64,000 nucleotides of DNA from positions 1 through 64,000 of the forward strand of contig NZ_JAKSXY010000120.1 in assembly GCF_022829445.1 (NCBI RefSeq). The letters are read 5' to 3'. The position numbers were made by a program, and so were the translations under genes. Below, one piece after another: positions 17,306 through 26,780 of this stretch; position 1 is the first letter of the stretch; the number at the start of each line of letters is the position of its first letter. Under the pieces are notes generated by a model. The model made no database searches. It was not told where the DNA came from and worked only from the letters and a program-made list of their open reading frames with translations. The DNA comes from Methylobacterium sp. J-068. Lineage in GTDB: Bacteria; Pseudomonadota; Alphaproteobacteria; Rhizobiales; Beijerinckiaceae.

Positions 17306-18364
17306 TCAGCGCGCGGCCTCCACCGCCTCGCGGGCGTCCCGGTGATCCTCCGCCGTGGCCTCCGGGGCCTCCTGCAGGCGCGGCGCCGCCTCGGTGCGGC
17401 AGAGACGGATCAGGATCGGGAAGTGGTCCGACTGGATGTGGGGCAGCCGCTCGATGCGTCCGAGCAGGAAATCGTCGCTGAAGAAGATGTGGTCGAGGGG
17501 CCAGCGCAGCAGCGGCCACTTGGCGTTGAAGGTCGGGTAGAGGCCGCGCCCGATGCGCGGGTCGAGAAGACCGCTGATGCTCTGAAACAGGTCGTTGGTC
17601 TTCGACCAGGCGACGTCGTTGAGGTCGCCCGCCACCACGGCCGGGCGTCCCTCCGCCTTCACCTCGCGCGCCACCATCACGAGTTCGGCATCGCGCGGCG
17701 CGCTGCTCTGTCCGGGATGGGGCGGGCGCGGATGCACGCCGAAGAAGGTGAAGCTCTGACCCGAGCGCAGGGTCACGCCGGCCCGCACGGACGGGACGTC
17801 GTCCTGCAACAGGAAGCGCACCTGCGGGTCGGTCAGCGGCAGCTTCGCGTAGAACATCAGCCCGTAGGTGTTGTCCTGCGGCTGGGCCACCACGTGGGGA
17901 TAGCGCGCCCGCAGGGGCTCCAGCGCCTCGGCCCAGCCGGCATCGGTCTCGACCAGCAGCAGCAGGTCGGGATCCTCGGCCGCCACGAGTTCGAGGAGGG
18001 GGGCGTAGGCGCGGTTGGACTCGAGCACGTTGGCGATCATGATGGAGACGCCGGCCTCGGAACGGCAGGCCCCGGGCCGGGCCGCGACCGCCTGCGGCGA
18101 GACCAGCCGCGTGAACGGGTAGATGCACGCCACCTGGTAGGCTAGGGCTGCGCCGAGGCCCGCCGCGAGCGTGAGTCCCGTGGCGTCGCGGGCGACGATG
18201 AGCAGCCCCAGGGCCACCGGCACGATCAGGGCCGCAATCTGCAGTCGCGGGAAGTCGAAGGTGCGGATGAAGCCGGAATTGCTGGGTATGAAGGGCAGCA
18301 GGGTCGCCACCACGAGGAGAGCCCCGGTGGTCTTCAGGCCGATCGTCACCCACGTCACCGCCAC
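17306..18364 (-). CDS. Membrane-anchored endonuclease/exonuclease/phosphatase-family protein
   Basis: A 352-residue protein with three hydrophobic N-terminal segments (about residues 1-85) and an EEP domain. Domain motifs are IMIANVLESN, LLLVETDAGW, GVHPRPPHPG, VVAGDLNDVAWS and, at the end, LDHIFFSDDF and IQSDHFPI, the metal and catalytic set of the Mg-dependent phosphodiesterase fold. The substrate could be nucleic acid, a phosphoinositide-like headgroup or a phospholipid. GTG 18364 is chosen because AGGGGGAG sits six bases before it; an upstream ATG at 18424 is also in frame. It is divergent from the pentapeptide-repeat gene. Confidence 0.87.
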   Translation of the reverse strand: MAVTWVTIGLKTTGALLVVATLLPFIPSNSGFIRTFDFPRLQIAALIVPVALGLLIVARDATGLTLAAGLGAALAYQVACIYPFTRLVSPQAVAARPGACRSEAGVSIMIANVLESNRAYAPLLELVAAEDPDLLLLVETDAGWAEALEPLRARYPHVVAQPQDNTYGLMFYAKLPLTDPQVRFLLQDDVPSVRAGVTLRSGQSFTFFGVHPRPPHPGQSSAPRDAELVMVAREVKAEGRPAVVAGDLNDVAWSKTNDLFQSISGLLDPRIGRGLYPTFNAKWPLLRWPLDHIFFSDDFLLGRIERLPHIQSDHFPILIRLCRTEAAPRLQEAPEATAEDHRDAREAVEAAR

Positions 18365-18462
18365 ACGCCGCTCCCCCTGTTCCCGACGGCACGCCGTGCC
18401 CGAGCCTTCCGCAACGCCCGACACCCTCGATGGTGCCCGCGCGACACGCGGGGAGGTCCGTC

Positions 18463-19839
18463 ATGCAGCCTGAGGCGGATCAGGTCGCCGTGCAGGCCCG
18501 CACCGAGGCGCTGCTGGCGCGCCTCGAAGCCCTCGCGGGCACGCCCTTCACGATCGACGCCGACGCGCGCGATCTCGGGGGCCTGTCCCTCGGCCGCGAC
18601 GCCCTGACGGCGCGGCTCGGCGATCGCGCGGACCTCCCGGTCTGGTGGGATGCCAAGCAGGCCGGCCTCGCGCTCGCGGGCGCGGACCTCACCGGCGCGC
18701 ACCTGGAGGATGCGGATCTCGCGGGCGCCAACCTCTCCGGCGCGACGCTGGCGGGCGTGCTCGGCCGCTCCGCGCGCTTTGCCGGCGCCACCGTGGAGGA
18801 GGCGGACTTTTCCGAGGCCGATCTCAGTGGCGCGCGCTTCTCGGGCATTGCCGGTGGCGAGGCCAGCTTCGACGACGCGATGCTGGAGGACGCGCATTTC
18901 GGGGGCGCCGCCATGCGCTTCGCCAAGTTCCGCCGGGCCCTCCTCGACGGGGCCAATTTCGACGGGGCCGACCTCTGGGGCGCGGACTTCACCGGCGCGG
19001 ACGCGGATTACACGCATTTCCGGGGTGCCCGCCTCGACGAGGCCAAGCTCGTGGAGGTCAACCTGACCTACGCGGATTTCGAGGGCGCCAGCCTGAAGAA
19101 GGCGCAGCTGTCCGGCTCGCGCCTGAAGGGCGCCAACCTCACCGGGGCCAAGCTCGACGGAGCGATCCTGACGCGGGCGGACCTCTCCGAGACCAGCCTC
19201 GTGCGCCTCAACCTTTCCACCTGCGACCTGCGCCACGCGCGCTTCGCCGGGGCCTGGCTCAACGGCACCCGGATGCGGGTCGACCAGCTCGGCGGCGCGG
19301 TCGGCGAAGAGGTCGCCCGCGACTACCCCGCCGCCCAGGCGAGCTACCTCGCCCTCGAACAGAACTTCAAGAGCATCGGCAGCCAGGACGCGGCGAGCTG
19401 GGCCTACAAGCGCGGGCGCCGGATGGGCCGGTTCCACGCCGGTGCCCAGGCCCGCGCGGCCTGGGAGACCCGCTCCGGTCCGGACCTGGCGCGGCACGGA
19501 TACCAGTGGGTCGCCGACCGCTTCGTCGAGTGGCTCTGCGATTACGGCGAGAGCCTGTCGCGCATCGCCCGCGCCTTCGTCATTCTCATCTTCGTGTTCG
19601 CCGCGCTCTACGGCCTCACCGGCGGCCTGATCCCGGAAGGCGGCGACGGGCGTCCGACCTACAACCCCCTCGATCTCGTGAGCTACAGCGCCCTCAACAT
19701 GATGACCGCCAACCCGCCCGAGATCGGCGTGAAGCCCGTGGGCCGGGTGACGAATCTGCTGGTGGGCATCGAGGGGGCGGCGGGCATCATCCTGATGGGC
19801 CTGTTCGGCTTCGTCCTCGGCAACCGCCTCCGGCGCTGA
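18463..19839 (+). CDS. Pentapeptide-repeat protein with C-terminal channel-like membrane domain
   Basis: A 458-residue protein. Residues about 1-60 form a helical head. Residues about 70-275 are some 30-40 pentapeptide repeats (A-D/N-L-x-x pattern: LAGADLTGAHLEDADLAGAN), which build a right-handed beta helix. A linker with EQNFKSIGSQDAASWAYKRG follows, then two hydrophobic segments (about 375-400 and 430-455) around LVSYSALNMMTANPPEIGVK. This tail aligns with ion-channel pore domains on pentapeptide proteins, but the selectivity filter TxGYGD is absent. ATG 18463 has GGGGAGG upstream. A true K+ channel gene follows after 31 bp. Confidence 0.88.
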   Translation: MQPEADQVAVQARTEALLARLEALAGTPFTIDADARDLGGLSLGRDALTARLGDRADLPVWWDAKQAGLALAGADLTGAHLEDADLAGANLSGATLAGVLGRSARFAGATVEEADFSEADLSGARFSGIAGGEASFDDAMLEDAHFGGAAMRFAKFRRALLDGANFDGADLWGADFTGADADYTHFRGARLDEAKLVEVNLTYADFEGASLKKAQLSGSRLKGANLTGAKLDGAILTRADLSETSLVRLNLSTCDLRHARFAGAWLNGTRMRVDQLGGAVGEEVARDYPAAQASYLALEQNFKSIGSQDAASWAYKRGRRMGRFHAGAQARAAWETRSGPDLARHGYQWVADRFVEWLCDYGESLSRIARAFVILIFVFAALYGLTGGLIPEGGDGRPTYNPLDLVSYSALNMMTANPPEIGVKPVGRVTNLLVGIEGAAGIILMGLFGFVLGNRLRR

Positions 19840-19870
19840 CCGGCCTTTCCGCGCGCGCCCCGCCGCCATC

Positions 19871-20641
19871 ATGACCACGCTCACCGCCCGCCTCGCCGGA
19901 CTCTACGAGGGCGGGTCCGACCGCGCCCACCGCTTCCGCTACGGCCTCCTCGTCTTCGACGTGGCCACCGTGGGCTACGTCATGGTCACCTCGTTCCTGC
20001 CGCGCCACGCCTGGATCGAGGGGATCGACGTCGCCCTCGGCGTCGTCGTGCTCCTCGATTTCCTGGCGCGGCTCGCCATCAGCCGGAACCGGGCCGGGGA
20101 GTTCCTGCACCTCTCGACCTGGGCGGACATCGCGGCGGTAGTCTCGTTCCTGGCGCCGGTGGTGGGGGAGGGGGTCGGCTTCCTGCGCATCCTGCGCACC
20201 CTGCGCCTGCTGCGCACCTACCAGCTCCTCGACCGGATGCGCGCGGACAGCACGGTGTTCCGCGCCAACGAGGACGCGATCCTGGCGGGCACCAACCTCG
20301 CGGTCTTCGTCTTCGTGATGACCGGGATCGTCTACGCGACCCAGCACGGCAGCAACCCGGCGATCGGCAACGCCGTCGATGCGCTCTACTTCACCGTGAC
20401 CTCCCTGACGACCACCGGCTACGGCGACATCACCCTGCCGGGCACCTCGGGCCGCCTGATCTCGGTCGCGGTGATGATCTTCGGGGTGACGCTGTTCCTA
20501 CGCCTCGCCCAGGTGCTGTTCCGCCCGCCCAAGGTGCGCTTCCCCTGCCCGGAATGCGGCCTGCAGCGCCACGAGAGCGATGCCGTCCACTGCAAGGCCT
20601 GCGCCACGCGCCTCGCGATCCCCGACGAGGGCGGCGATTGA
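19871..20641 (+). CDS. Voltage-gated-type potassium channel with C-terminal zinc ribbon
   Basis: A 256-residue membrane protein of the six-segment ion-transporter family. S1-S3 are hydrophobic segments up to about residue 100, and S4 carries regular arginines (FLRILRTLRLLRTYQ, about 104-118). The pore loop is SLTTTGYGDITLPG with the K+ filter at 182-186, followed by S6. The tail holds CPECG...CKAC (C226, C229, C241, C244), a small zinc-ribbon-like module unusual for such channels. It probably forms a tetrameric K+ channel in the inner membrane. It is likely co-transcribed with the pentapeptide-repeat gene. Confidence 0.9.
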   Translation: MTTLTARLAGLYEGGSDRAHRFRYGLLVFDVATVGYVMVTSFLPRHAWIEGIDVALGVVVLLDFLARLAISRNRAGEFLHLSTWADIAAVVSFLAPVVGEGVGFLRILRTLRLLRTYQLLDRMRADSTVFRANEDAILAGTNLAVFVFVMTGIVYATQHGSNPAIGNAVDALYFTVTSLTTTGYGDITLPGTSGRLISVAVMIFGVTLFLRLAQVLFRPPKVRFPCPECGLQRHESDAVHCKACATRLAIPDEGGD

Positions 20642-20786
20642 GCCCGGGACCGCGAACGCCGCGCGATGAACGGAACCGGGGCCGGCGCGTTTGCGAGCGT
20701 CGGCCTGCGGCCCGCCATGGCGGGATCGCCCCGCCGACCCCGACCTCTCCCGCCCCAGGGCCGACGAAAACCGTGAACCCCATCGC

Positions 20787-23765
20787 ATGACCAGCACCTC
20801 CCCACTCAACCGTGGCTGGCGCAAGCCGCGCCTCCTCGCGGGCCTGCCGAGCTCGCCGCTGGCCCTGGTGCTGATCGGCGTCGCGGTGGCGGCGGGGGTC
20901 GGGAACTACCTCGCGGGCGAGGCGAGCCGCGCGCAGGGCGCCCGCCAGCACGCCATCCTGACCCAGAGCGAGCGCCTGCTCTCGAACATGGTCGAGCTCG
21001 AGACCGGCATGCGCGGCTACGTGCTGTTCGGCGACGAGGCCTACCTGGAGCCCTATCAGGCGGCCCAGAACACCCTCGACGGCCAGCTGAACGCCATCGA
21101 GGCGCTGACGCGGGAGACGGATGCGCAGGGACCGGAGCACATCCGCGACCTGCGCCGCGACGTCGAGGCGAAGCGCAGCTACGCCGCGCGGGTCATCGCC
21201 CTGCGCCGGGACCAGGGTTACGATGCCGCCGTGGCGGTGGCCCGGATGGGCGAGGGCAAGCGCACCATGGACGGGGTGCGGTCGGCGGCCAAGGCCGTGC
21301 AGGACCACGCCAACGCCGTGCTCGCGACGGACGAGGCGCGGGACCGCGCGCTCTCCCTCGTGCTGCTGCTGGTCTCGATCGCCTCGGCGCTCGGCGCGGT
21401 GGGCCTGCTCGGGCGCCTCGCCCTGGTGCGCCGGCGCGACGAGCAGCGCACGGCCGCCCTCCTCGACGGGGTGTTCGCCAACGCCCCCGTGGGCCTCGGC
21501 TTCCTCGACCGCGACCTGACGATCCAGCACATGAACCGGGCGCTCGCCACCATGAACCAGCGGGGCTTCGGCGCCGATCTCGGCGCGCCGATCTGGGCGA
21601 ACGTGCCGACGCTGCAGGAGCAGCTGATCCCGAAGCTCAGGGCCGCCCGCGACGAGGGCTTGGTGACCAACAACGTCGACGTGGCGGTGCCGACGCCGAG
21701 CGCCCCGCGCGGGGTGCGCCATTTCCAGATGAGCTTCTATCCCTTGCGCGGACGGGCCGGGACGTCGCGGACGGGCGAGGCGCAGGCCGACGGCGTCGGG
21801 CTCGTGGTCTCCGACGAGACCTTGCGCAAGCTCTCCGAGGAGCGCCTGCGCCACAGCGAGGAACGCTTCCGCTCCCTCACCGAGGCCACCACCGCCATCG
21901 TCTGGACGACGAACCCGGAGGGCACCATGGAGCCGACGCCCTCGGAATGGACCCGCTTCACCGGACAGACCCCGCAGGCCGCCGCCGGGGCCGGCTGGCT
22001 GGAAGCGATCCATCCGGAGGATCGCGCGCGCACCAACGCGGCCTGGCTGTCCGCGCTGGAAAGCCTCGCGCCCTACGAGATCGAGCACCGCGTCCGGCGC
22101 CAGGACGGCGTTATGCGGATCATGTCCGCGCGCGCCGTGCCGATCCTGGAGGAGAACGGCAGCATCCGCGAATGGGTCGGCACCCATTCCGACGTCACCG
22201 CGCGCAAGGAGGCCGAGCAGGCGCTGGAAGCCGCCAAGGAGGCGGCGGAGGAGGCCAACCGCGCCAAGAGCCAGTTCCTCGCCAACATGAGCCACGAGCT
22301 GCGCACGCCCCTCTCGGCGGTGATCGGCTATGCCGAGATGCTGCAGGAGGAGATCGAGGACCTCGGGGAGGAGGGTCTGCTCGCCGACATGCGCAAGATC
22401 GAGGCGAATGCCCGCCACCTCCTCGGCCTCATCAACGACGTGCTCGACCTCTCGAAGATCGAGGCCGAGCGCATGGAGGTCTACGCCGAGGCCTTCCCCG
22501 TCGCCGAGACCGTGCGCGACGTCGCCGCCACCGTGGAATCCCTCGTCGACAAGAAGGGCAACAGCCTCGCCCTGGAGATCGGCGACGATCTCGGCGAGGC
22601 CCGGACCGACCAGACCAAGCTGCGCCAGTGCCTGATCAACCTCCTGAGCAACGCGGCAAAGTTCACCGAGGGCGGTCGCATCGTGCTGGCGGTCTCGCGC
22701 GCGCCGCGCGACGGGGCCGACTGGCTGAGCTTCCGGGTCATCGACACCGGCATCGGCATGACCCCGGAGCAGCAGGCCCGGCTGTTCCAGCGCTTCACCC
22801 AGGCCGACGCCTCGACCACCCGGCGCTTCGGCGGCACCGGCCTCGGCCTCGCCATCACCCGGGCCTTCGCGGAGATGCTGGGCGGACGCATCGAGGTCGA
22901 GAGCCAGGAGGGGGCCGGCACCACCTTCACCCTGACGGTGCCGGCGCTCTACGTGGCCCCGGACCCGACGGAGGCGATCCGGCAGGACCACGACGCCCTG
23001 CACCGGACCGGCGAGGCGCGGCCGATCCCCGGCGGCCACGTCCTCATCATCGACGACGACGCCTCGACCCGCGACCTCCTCGCCCGCTTCCTGGAGAAGG
23101 ACGGCTTCACCGTCGCCACCGCCCGCGACGGACGCGAGGGCGTCGAGCGGGCGCGCGAATTGAAGCCCCGCGTCATCCTCCTCGACGTGACCATGCCGCG
23201 CATGGACGGATGGTCGGTGCTGCGCACCCTGCGGGCCGACCCCGAACTCGGCGCGACGCCGATCATCATGGTGACGGTGCTCGACGAGCAGAACCTCGCC
23301 TTCTCGCTGGGAGCCACCGACTACCTGCAGAAGCCGATCGAGTGGGGCCAGCTCAAATCCGCGATGGAGCGGTTCAAGCCCTCCGAGCACAAGGGCCCGG
23401 TCCTCATCATCGACGACGACCCGGATGCGCGCGAACGCCTCTCCGCGATGCTGACCCGCGAGGGCTGGCGCGTCGCCTCGGCCGAGAACGGCGTGGCCGG
23501 CCTGGAGGCAACGGCGGCCAAGAAGCCCTGCCTCATCCTCCTCGACCTGATGATGCCCGAGATGGACGGCTTCGGCTTCCTGAGGGCCCTGCGCGAGCGG
23601 GCCGAGTGGCGCGACATTCCCGTCGTGGTCCTCACCGCCAAGGACATCACCGCCGACGACCGCCGGCGCCTCGCCGGCCGCGCCGACCGGGTGCTGCAGA
23701 AGGGGGGCCTGAGCCTCACCGATCTCGCCGAATCCCTGCGCCCGCTGGTGGCGCCGGGCACGTGA
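20787..23765 (+). CDS. CHASE3 hybrid histidine kinase with two PAS-type domains and two receivers
   Basis: A 992-residue membrane sensor. Order: membrane segment (about 20-45), CHASE3 periplasmic domain (VELETGMRGYVLFGDEAYLE), second membrane segment (about 190-215), a PAS-like domain (AALLDGVFANAPVGLGFLDR), a second PAS with PAC (SEERFRSLTEATTAIVWTTN), HisKA with the phosphorylated His in FLANMSHELRTPLSAV, HATPase with NLLSNAAKF, DTGIGM and GTGLGLAI, then two receivers with acceptor Asp in ILLDVTMPRMDG and ILLDLMMPEMDG. The first receiver ends in a PIEW loop. No response-regulator gene is adjacent, so output passes to a distant partner. ATG 20787 is used. Confidence 0.95.
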   Translation: MTSTSPLNRGWRKPRLLAGLPSSPLALVLIGVAVAAGVGNYLAGEASRAQGARQHAILTQSERLLSNMVELETGMRGYVLFGDEAYLEPYQAAQNTLDGQLNAIEALTRETDAQGPEHIRDLRRDVEAKRSYAARVIALRRDQGYDAAVAVARMGEGKRTMDGVRSAAKAVQDHANAVLATDEARDRALSLVLLLVSIASALGAVGLLGRLALVRRRDEQRTAALLDGVFANAPVGLGFLDRDLTIQHMNRALATMNQRGFGADLGAPIWANVPTLQEQLIPKLRAARDEGLVTNNVDVAVPTPSAPRGVRHFQMSFYPLRGRAGTSRTGEAQADGVGLVVSDETLRKLSEERLRHSEERFRSLTEATTAIVWTTNPEGTMEPTPSEWTRFTGQTPQAAAGAGWLEAIHPEDRARTNAAWLSALESLAPYEIEHRVRRQDGVMRIMSARAVPILEENGSIREWVGTHSDVTARKEAEQALEAAKEAAEEANRAKSQFLANMSHELRTPLSAVIGYAEMLQEEIEDLGEEGLLADMRKIEANARHLLGLINDVLDLSKIEAERMEVYAEAFPVAETVRDVAATVESLVDKKGNSLALEIGDDLGEARTDQTKLRQCLINLLSNAAKFTEGGRIVLAVSRAPRDGADWLSFRVIDTGIGMTPEQQARLFQRFTQADASTTRRFGGTGLGLAITRAFAEMLGGRIEVESQEGAGTTFTLTVPALYVAPDPTEAIRQDHDALHRTGEARPIPGGHVLIIDDDASTRDLLARFLEKDGFTVATARDGREGVERARELKPRVILLDVTMPRMDGWSVLRTLRADPELGATPIIMVTVLDEQNLAFSLGATDYLQKPIEWGQLKSAMERFKPSEHKGPVLIIDDDPDARERLSAMLTREGWRVASAENGVAGLEATAAKKPCLILLDLMMPEMDGFGFLRALRERAEWRDIPVVVLTAKDITADDRRRLAGRADRVLQKGGLSLTDLAESLRPLVAPGT

Positions 23766-23871
23766 CGGTTCCCGGCGGGCGCAGCGCCTTCCTTGCGGGG
23801 CACTTCGCCTTGCGAGGCGCTGCGCCCGCCTTGCCGGTCCGACCGGCCCGGCCTATAGCCCTGGACCCAGC

Positions 23872-24816
23872 ATGACAGCCGCGCCTCCCAGCTTCCCCCA
23901 CCGGCACCTGCTCGGGATCGAGGGGCTCTCCCGACCCGACATCGAGATCCTGCTCGACCGGGCGGAGGACGCCGTCGCGCTGTCGCGGCAGGTCGAGAAG
24001 AAGCGCACGACCTTGCGCGGGCGCACCCAGATCAACCTGTTCTTCGAGCCCTCGACGCGCACCCAGAGTTCGTTCGAGCTCGCGGGAAAGCGCCTCGGCG
24101 CCGACGTCATGAACATGTCTGTGGCCTCGTCCTCGGTGAAGAAGGGCGAGACCCTCATCGACACGGCCGCCACCCTCAACGCCATGCGGCCCGACATCAT
24201 CGTGGTGCGCCACCACGCGGCCGGCGCCGTGCATCTCCTCGCCCGCAAGGTCGATTGCGCCGTGGTCAATGCCGGCGACGGCGCCCACGAGCACCCGACC
24301 CAGGCCCTCCTCGACGCGCTGACGATCCGGCGCAACAAGGGCCGGATCGAGGGCCTGCGCGTCGCGATCTGCGGGGACGTCCTGCACAGCCGGGTCGCCC
24401 GCTCGAACCTCATCCTGCTCCAGGCGCTCGGTGCGCGCGTGCGCGTCATCGGCCCCTCGACCCTGCTGCCCACCGGGATCGAGCGCTTCGGCGTCGAGGT
24501 CTTCACAGACATGCGCAAGGGCCTGGAGGGCTGCGACATCGTCATGATGCTGCGCCTCCAGCGCGAGCGCATGAACGGCTCCTTCGTGCCCTCCGTGAAG
24601 GAGTATTTCCGCTATTTCGGCCTCGATGCCGACAAGCTGCGGCTCGCCGCCCCCGACGCCGTGGTGATGCATCCCGGCCCGATGAACCGGGGCGTCGAGA
24701 TCTCGTCCGAGATCGCCGACGGGGCGCAGTCCCTCATCCGCGAGCAGGTCGAGATGGGCGTCGCCGTGCGCATGGCGGTGCTGGAAGCGCTGGCGACGCA
24801 TCTGCCGAACGCGTGA
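23872..24816 (+). CDS. pyrB: Aspartate carbamoyltransferase, catalytic chain
   Basis: A 314-residue enzyme of pyrimidine synthesis, joining carbamoyl phosphate and aspartate. The carbamoyl-phosphate loop FFEPSTRTQSSFELAGKRLG (about 58-77), SSSVKKGETL (about 85-94), HEHPTQALLD (about 138-147), a mid-chain Arg in CGDVLHSRVARSN, and HPGPMNRGVE near the C-terminus are all present. Length is normal for the class. The usual downstream pyrC is absent; purN converges 22 bp beyond. Confidence 0.97.
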   Translation: MTAAPPSFPHRHLLGIEGLSRPDIEILLDRAEDAVALSRQVEKKRTTLRGRTQINLFFEPSTRTQSSFELAGKRLGADVMNMSVASSSVKKGETLIDTAATLNAMRPDIIVVRHHAAGAVHLLARKVDCAVVNAGDGAHEHPTQALLDALTIRRNKGRIEGLRVAICGDVLHSRVARSNLILLQALGARVRVIGPSTLLPTGIERFGVEVFTDMRKGLEGCDIVMMLRLQRERMNGSFVPSVKEYFRYFGLDADKLRLAAPDAVVMHPGPMNRGVEISSEIADGAQSLIREQVEMGVAVRMAVLEALATHLPNA

Positions 24817-24838
24817 GGCGCTGCGGCGAGCGTCCCGC

Positions 24839-25495
24839 CTACAGGCTGAGCAGCGCCCCGTCCGCCGGCACCACGTCGTCCGAAAAGACCACCCGTTCCC
24901 CCTCCAGCCGCACCTGCCCGCCCGCGACCAGCGCCAGGGCCTGCGGGTAGAGCCGGTGCTCCTGCACCAGGATGCGGGCGGCGAGCGTGTCGGCATCGTC
25001 GCCGGGGCGGACCGGCACGGCGGCCTGCGCGATGATCGGGCCGGCATCGAGCTCCGGCACGACGTAGTGCACGGTGCAGCCGTGCAGGCGCACCCCCGCC
25101 GCGAGCGCCTGCTCGTGGGTGTGCGTCCCCTTGAACAGCGGCAGCAGGGAGGGGTGGATGTTGATCATCCGCCCGGCCCAGGCCTCGACGAAACCGGCGG
25201 AAAAGATCCGCATGAAACCGGCCAGGCACACGAGGTCGATGCCCGCCGCAGCCAGTTCCGCCTGGAGCGCCCCGTCGAAGGCCTCCCGGCTCGGATAGGC
25301 CTTGTGGTCGAGGGCACGGGTGGGGATGCCGCGCGCCGCCGCGAAGGCGAGGCCGGGCGCCTCGGGGCGGTTGGCCGCCACCAGCACGATCTCGGCCGGG
25401 AAATCCGACGCCTCGGCCGCCGCGATCAGCGAGGCCATGTTCGAGCCGCGTCCCGAGATCAGGATCGCGACCCGAGTCTTTCGGACGACCGCCAT
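24839..25495 (-). CDS. purN: Phosphoribosylglycinamide formyltransferase
   Basis: A 218-residue enzyme transferring the formyl group from 10-formyl-THF to GAR in purine synthesis. The N-terminal AILISGRGSNMASLI binds phosphate, and the catalytic set is INIHPSLLPLFKG with HGCTVHYVVPELDAGPI. Its ATG at 25495 overlaps the purM stop (ATGA), so the pair is coupled. The long open frame upstream of this start lies antiparallel to nothing real: it is the off-frame of purM. Confidence 0.96.
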   Translation of the reverse strand: MAVVRKTRVAILISGRGSNMASLIAAAEASDFPAEIVLVAANRPEAPGLAFAAARGIPTRALDHKAYPSREAFDGALQAELAAAGIDLVCLAGFMRIFSAGFVEAWAGRMINIHPSLLPLFKGTHTHEQALAAGVRLHGCTVHYVVPELDAGPIIAQAAVPVRPGDDADTLAARILVQEHRLYPQALALVAGGQVRLEGERVVFSDDVVPADGALLSL

Positions 25496-26562
25496 CAAAA
25501 AGCGAGCCGGCCTTCGAAGGTCACGGGCTCGGGGCCGCGCGGGGTGATCCGCCCGAGGCGGACCGGCGAGGCGCCGCCGAGGTCGAGGGCCTTCGAGACG
25601 GCGCTGACGCTCTCGGGCGACACCACCACCACCATGCCGATGCCGCAGTTGAAGGTGCGCAGCATCTCGGATTCGGCGACGCCGCCCACGGACGAGAGCC
25701 AGCCGAAGACCGGCGGCGGGATGATCGCGTCGAGGTCGATGCTGATGCCGACGCCGTCGGGCAGCACGCGGGGCAGGTTGTCGGGAAAGCCCCCGCCGGT
25801 GATGTGGGCAAGCGCCTTGATGCCGTCCGTGGTCCGCAGGGCCGCGAGCAAGGGCTTCACGTAGATCTGGGTCGGCTCCAGCAGGGCCTCGCCCAGCGTC
25901 CGGGCGGGCTCGAAGGGGGCGGGATCGTCGTAGGACAGGCCGCTCTTCTCGACGATGCGGCGCACCAGCGAGAACCCGTTGGAATGCACGCCCGAGGAGG
26001 GCAGGCCCAGCACCACGTCGCCCGGCACGATGTTGCCGCGCGGCAGCAGGGTGCCGCGCTCGGCCGCCCCCACGCTGAAGCCCGCCAGATCGTAGTCCGA
26101 GCCGTCGTAGAGACCGGGCATCTCGGCGGTCTCGCCGCCGATCAGGGCGCAGCCGGCGATCCGGCACCCCGCCGCGATGCCGCGCACGATGTCGGCGCCG
26201 ACCCCCGGCACCAGCTTGGCGGTGGCGAAGTAGTCGAGGAAGAACAGGGGCTCGGCGCCCTGCACGATGATGTCGTTGACGCACATCGCCACGAGGTCGA
26301 TGCCGATCGTGTCGTGGCGGTTCGTCTCGATGGCGATCTTCACCTTGGTGCCGACGCCGTCATTAGCCGCCACCAGGATCGGGTCCTTGAAGCCGGCGGC
26401 CTTCAGGTCGAACAAGCCGCCGAAGCCGCCGATCTCGGCATCCGCGCCCGGCCGGCGCGTGGCACGCACCAGCGGCTTGATCGTCTCGACCATGGCGTTG
26501 CCGGCATCGATGTCGACGCCCGCCTCCGCGTAGGTCATTCCGTTTTTTGGCTCAGCCGTCAT
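25495..26562 (-). CDS. purM: Phosphoribosylformylglycinamidine cyclo-ligase (AIR synthetase)
   Basis: A 355-residue ATP-dependent enzyme making aminoimidazole ribotide in purine synthesis. Family motifs are AANDGVGTKVKIA, GGETAEMPGLY, LGLPSSGVHSNGFSLVR, AHITGGGFPDNLPRV and FNCGIGMVV. Length is normal. It is the first gene of the purM-purN pair and is divergent from perM across a 218-bp gap. Confidence 0.97.
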   Translation of the reverse strand: MTAEPKNGMTYAEAGVDIDAGNAMVETIKPLVRATRRPGADAEIGGFGGLFDLKAAGFKDPILVAANDGVGTKVKIAIETNRHDTIGIDLVAMCVNDIIVQGAEPLFFLDYFATAKLVPGVGADIVRGIAAGCRIAGCALIGGETAEMPGLYDGSDYDLAGFSVGAAERGTLLPRGNIVPGDVVLGLPSSGVHSNGFSLVRRIVEKSGLSYDDPAPFEPARTLGEALLEPTQIYVKPLLAALRTTDGIKALAHITGGGFPDNLPRVLPDGVGISIDLDAIIPPPVFGWLSSVGGVAESEMLRTFNCGIGMVVVVSPESVSAVSKALDLGGASPVRLGRITPRGPEPVTFEGRLAF

Positions 26563-26780
26563 CCGCGCCGCTCTTTTTCAAGGTCATCGTTCCGCGACCT
26601 CTAACCGCTTGCGGGCGCCTTCGCGAGTCCGGCGCGCGAGGGGCCGCCATTCCTCGGCGGCGGGCGCCGAGCCGGTGGCGTGACGGGATCGGACCGACAT
26701 AAACGCCCCGCAGCCTTGACCGTCCCCCGCCGCGTTCCCACTGTTGAGCCGCGGACGACGATTGGGACGGGGAACGGCCG

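Noticed and set aside
20430..23390. 986-codon minus frame
   Set aside because: Antisense of the hybrid kinase and channel genes, which have complete domains on the plus strand.
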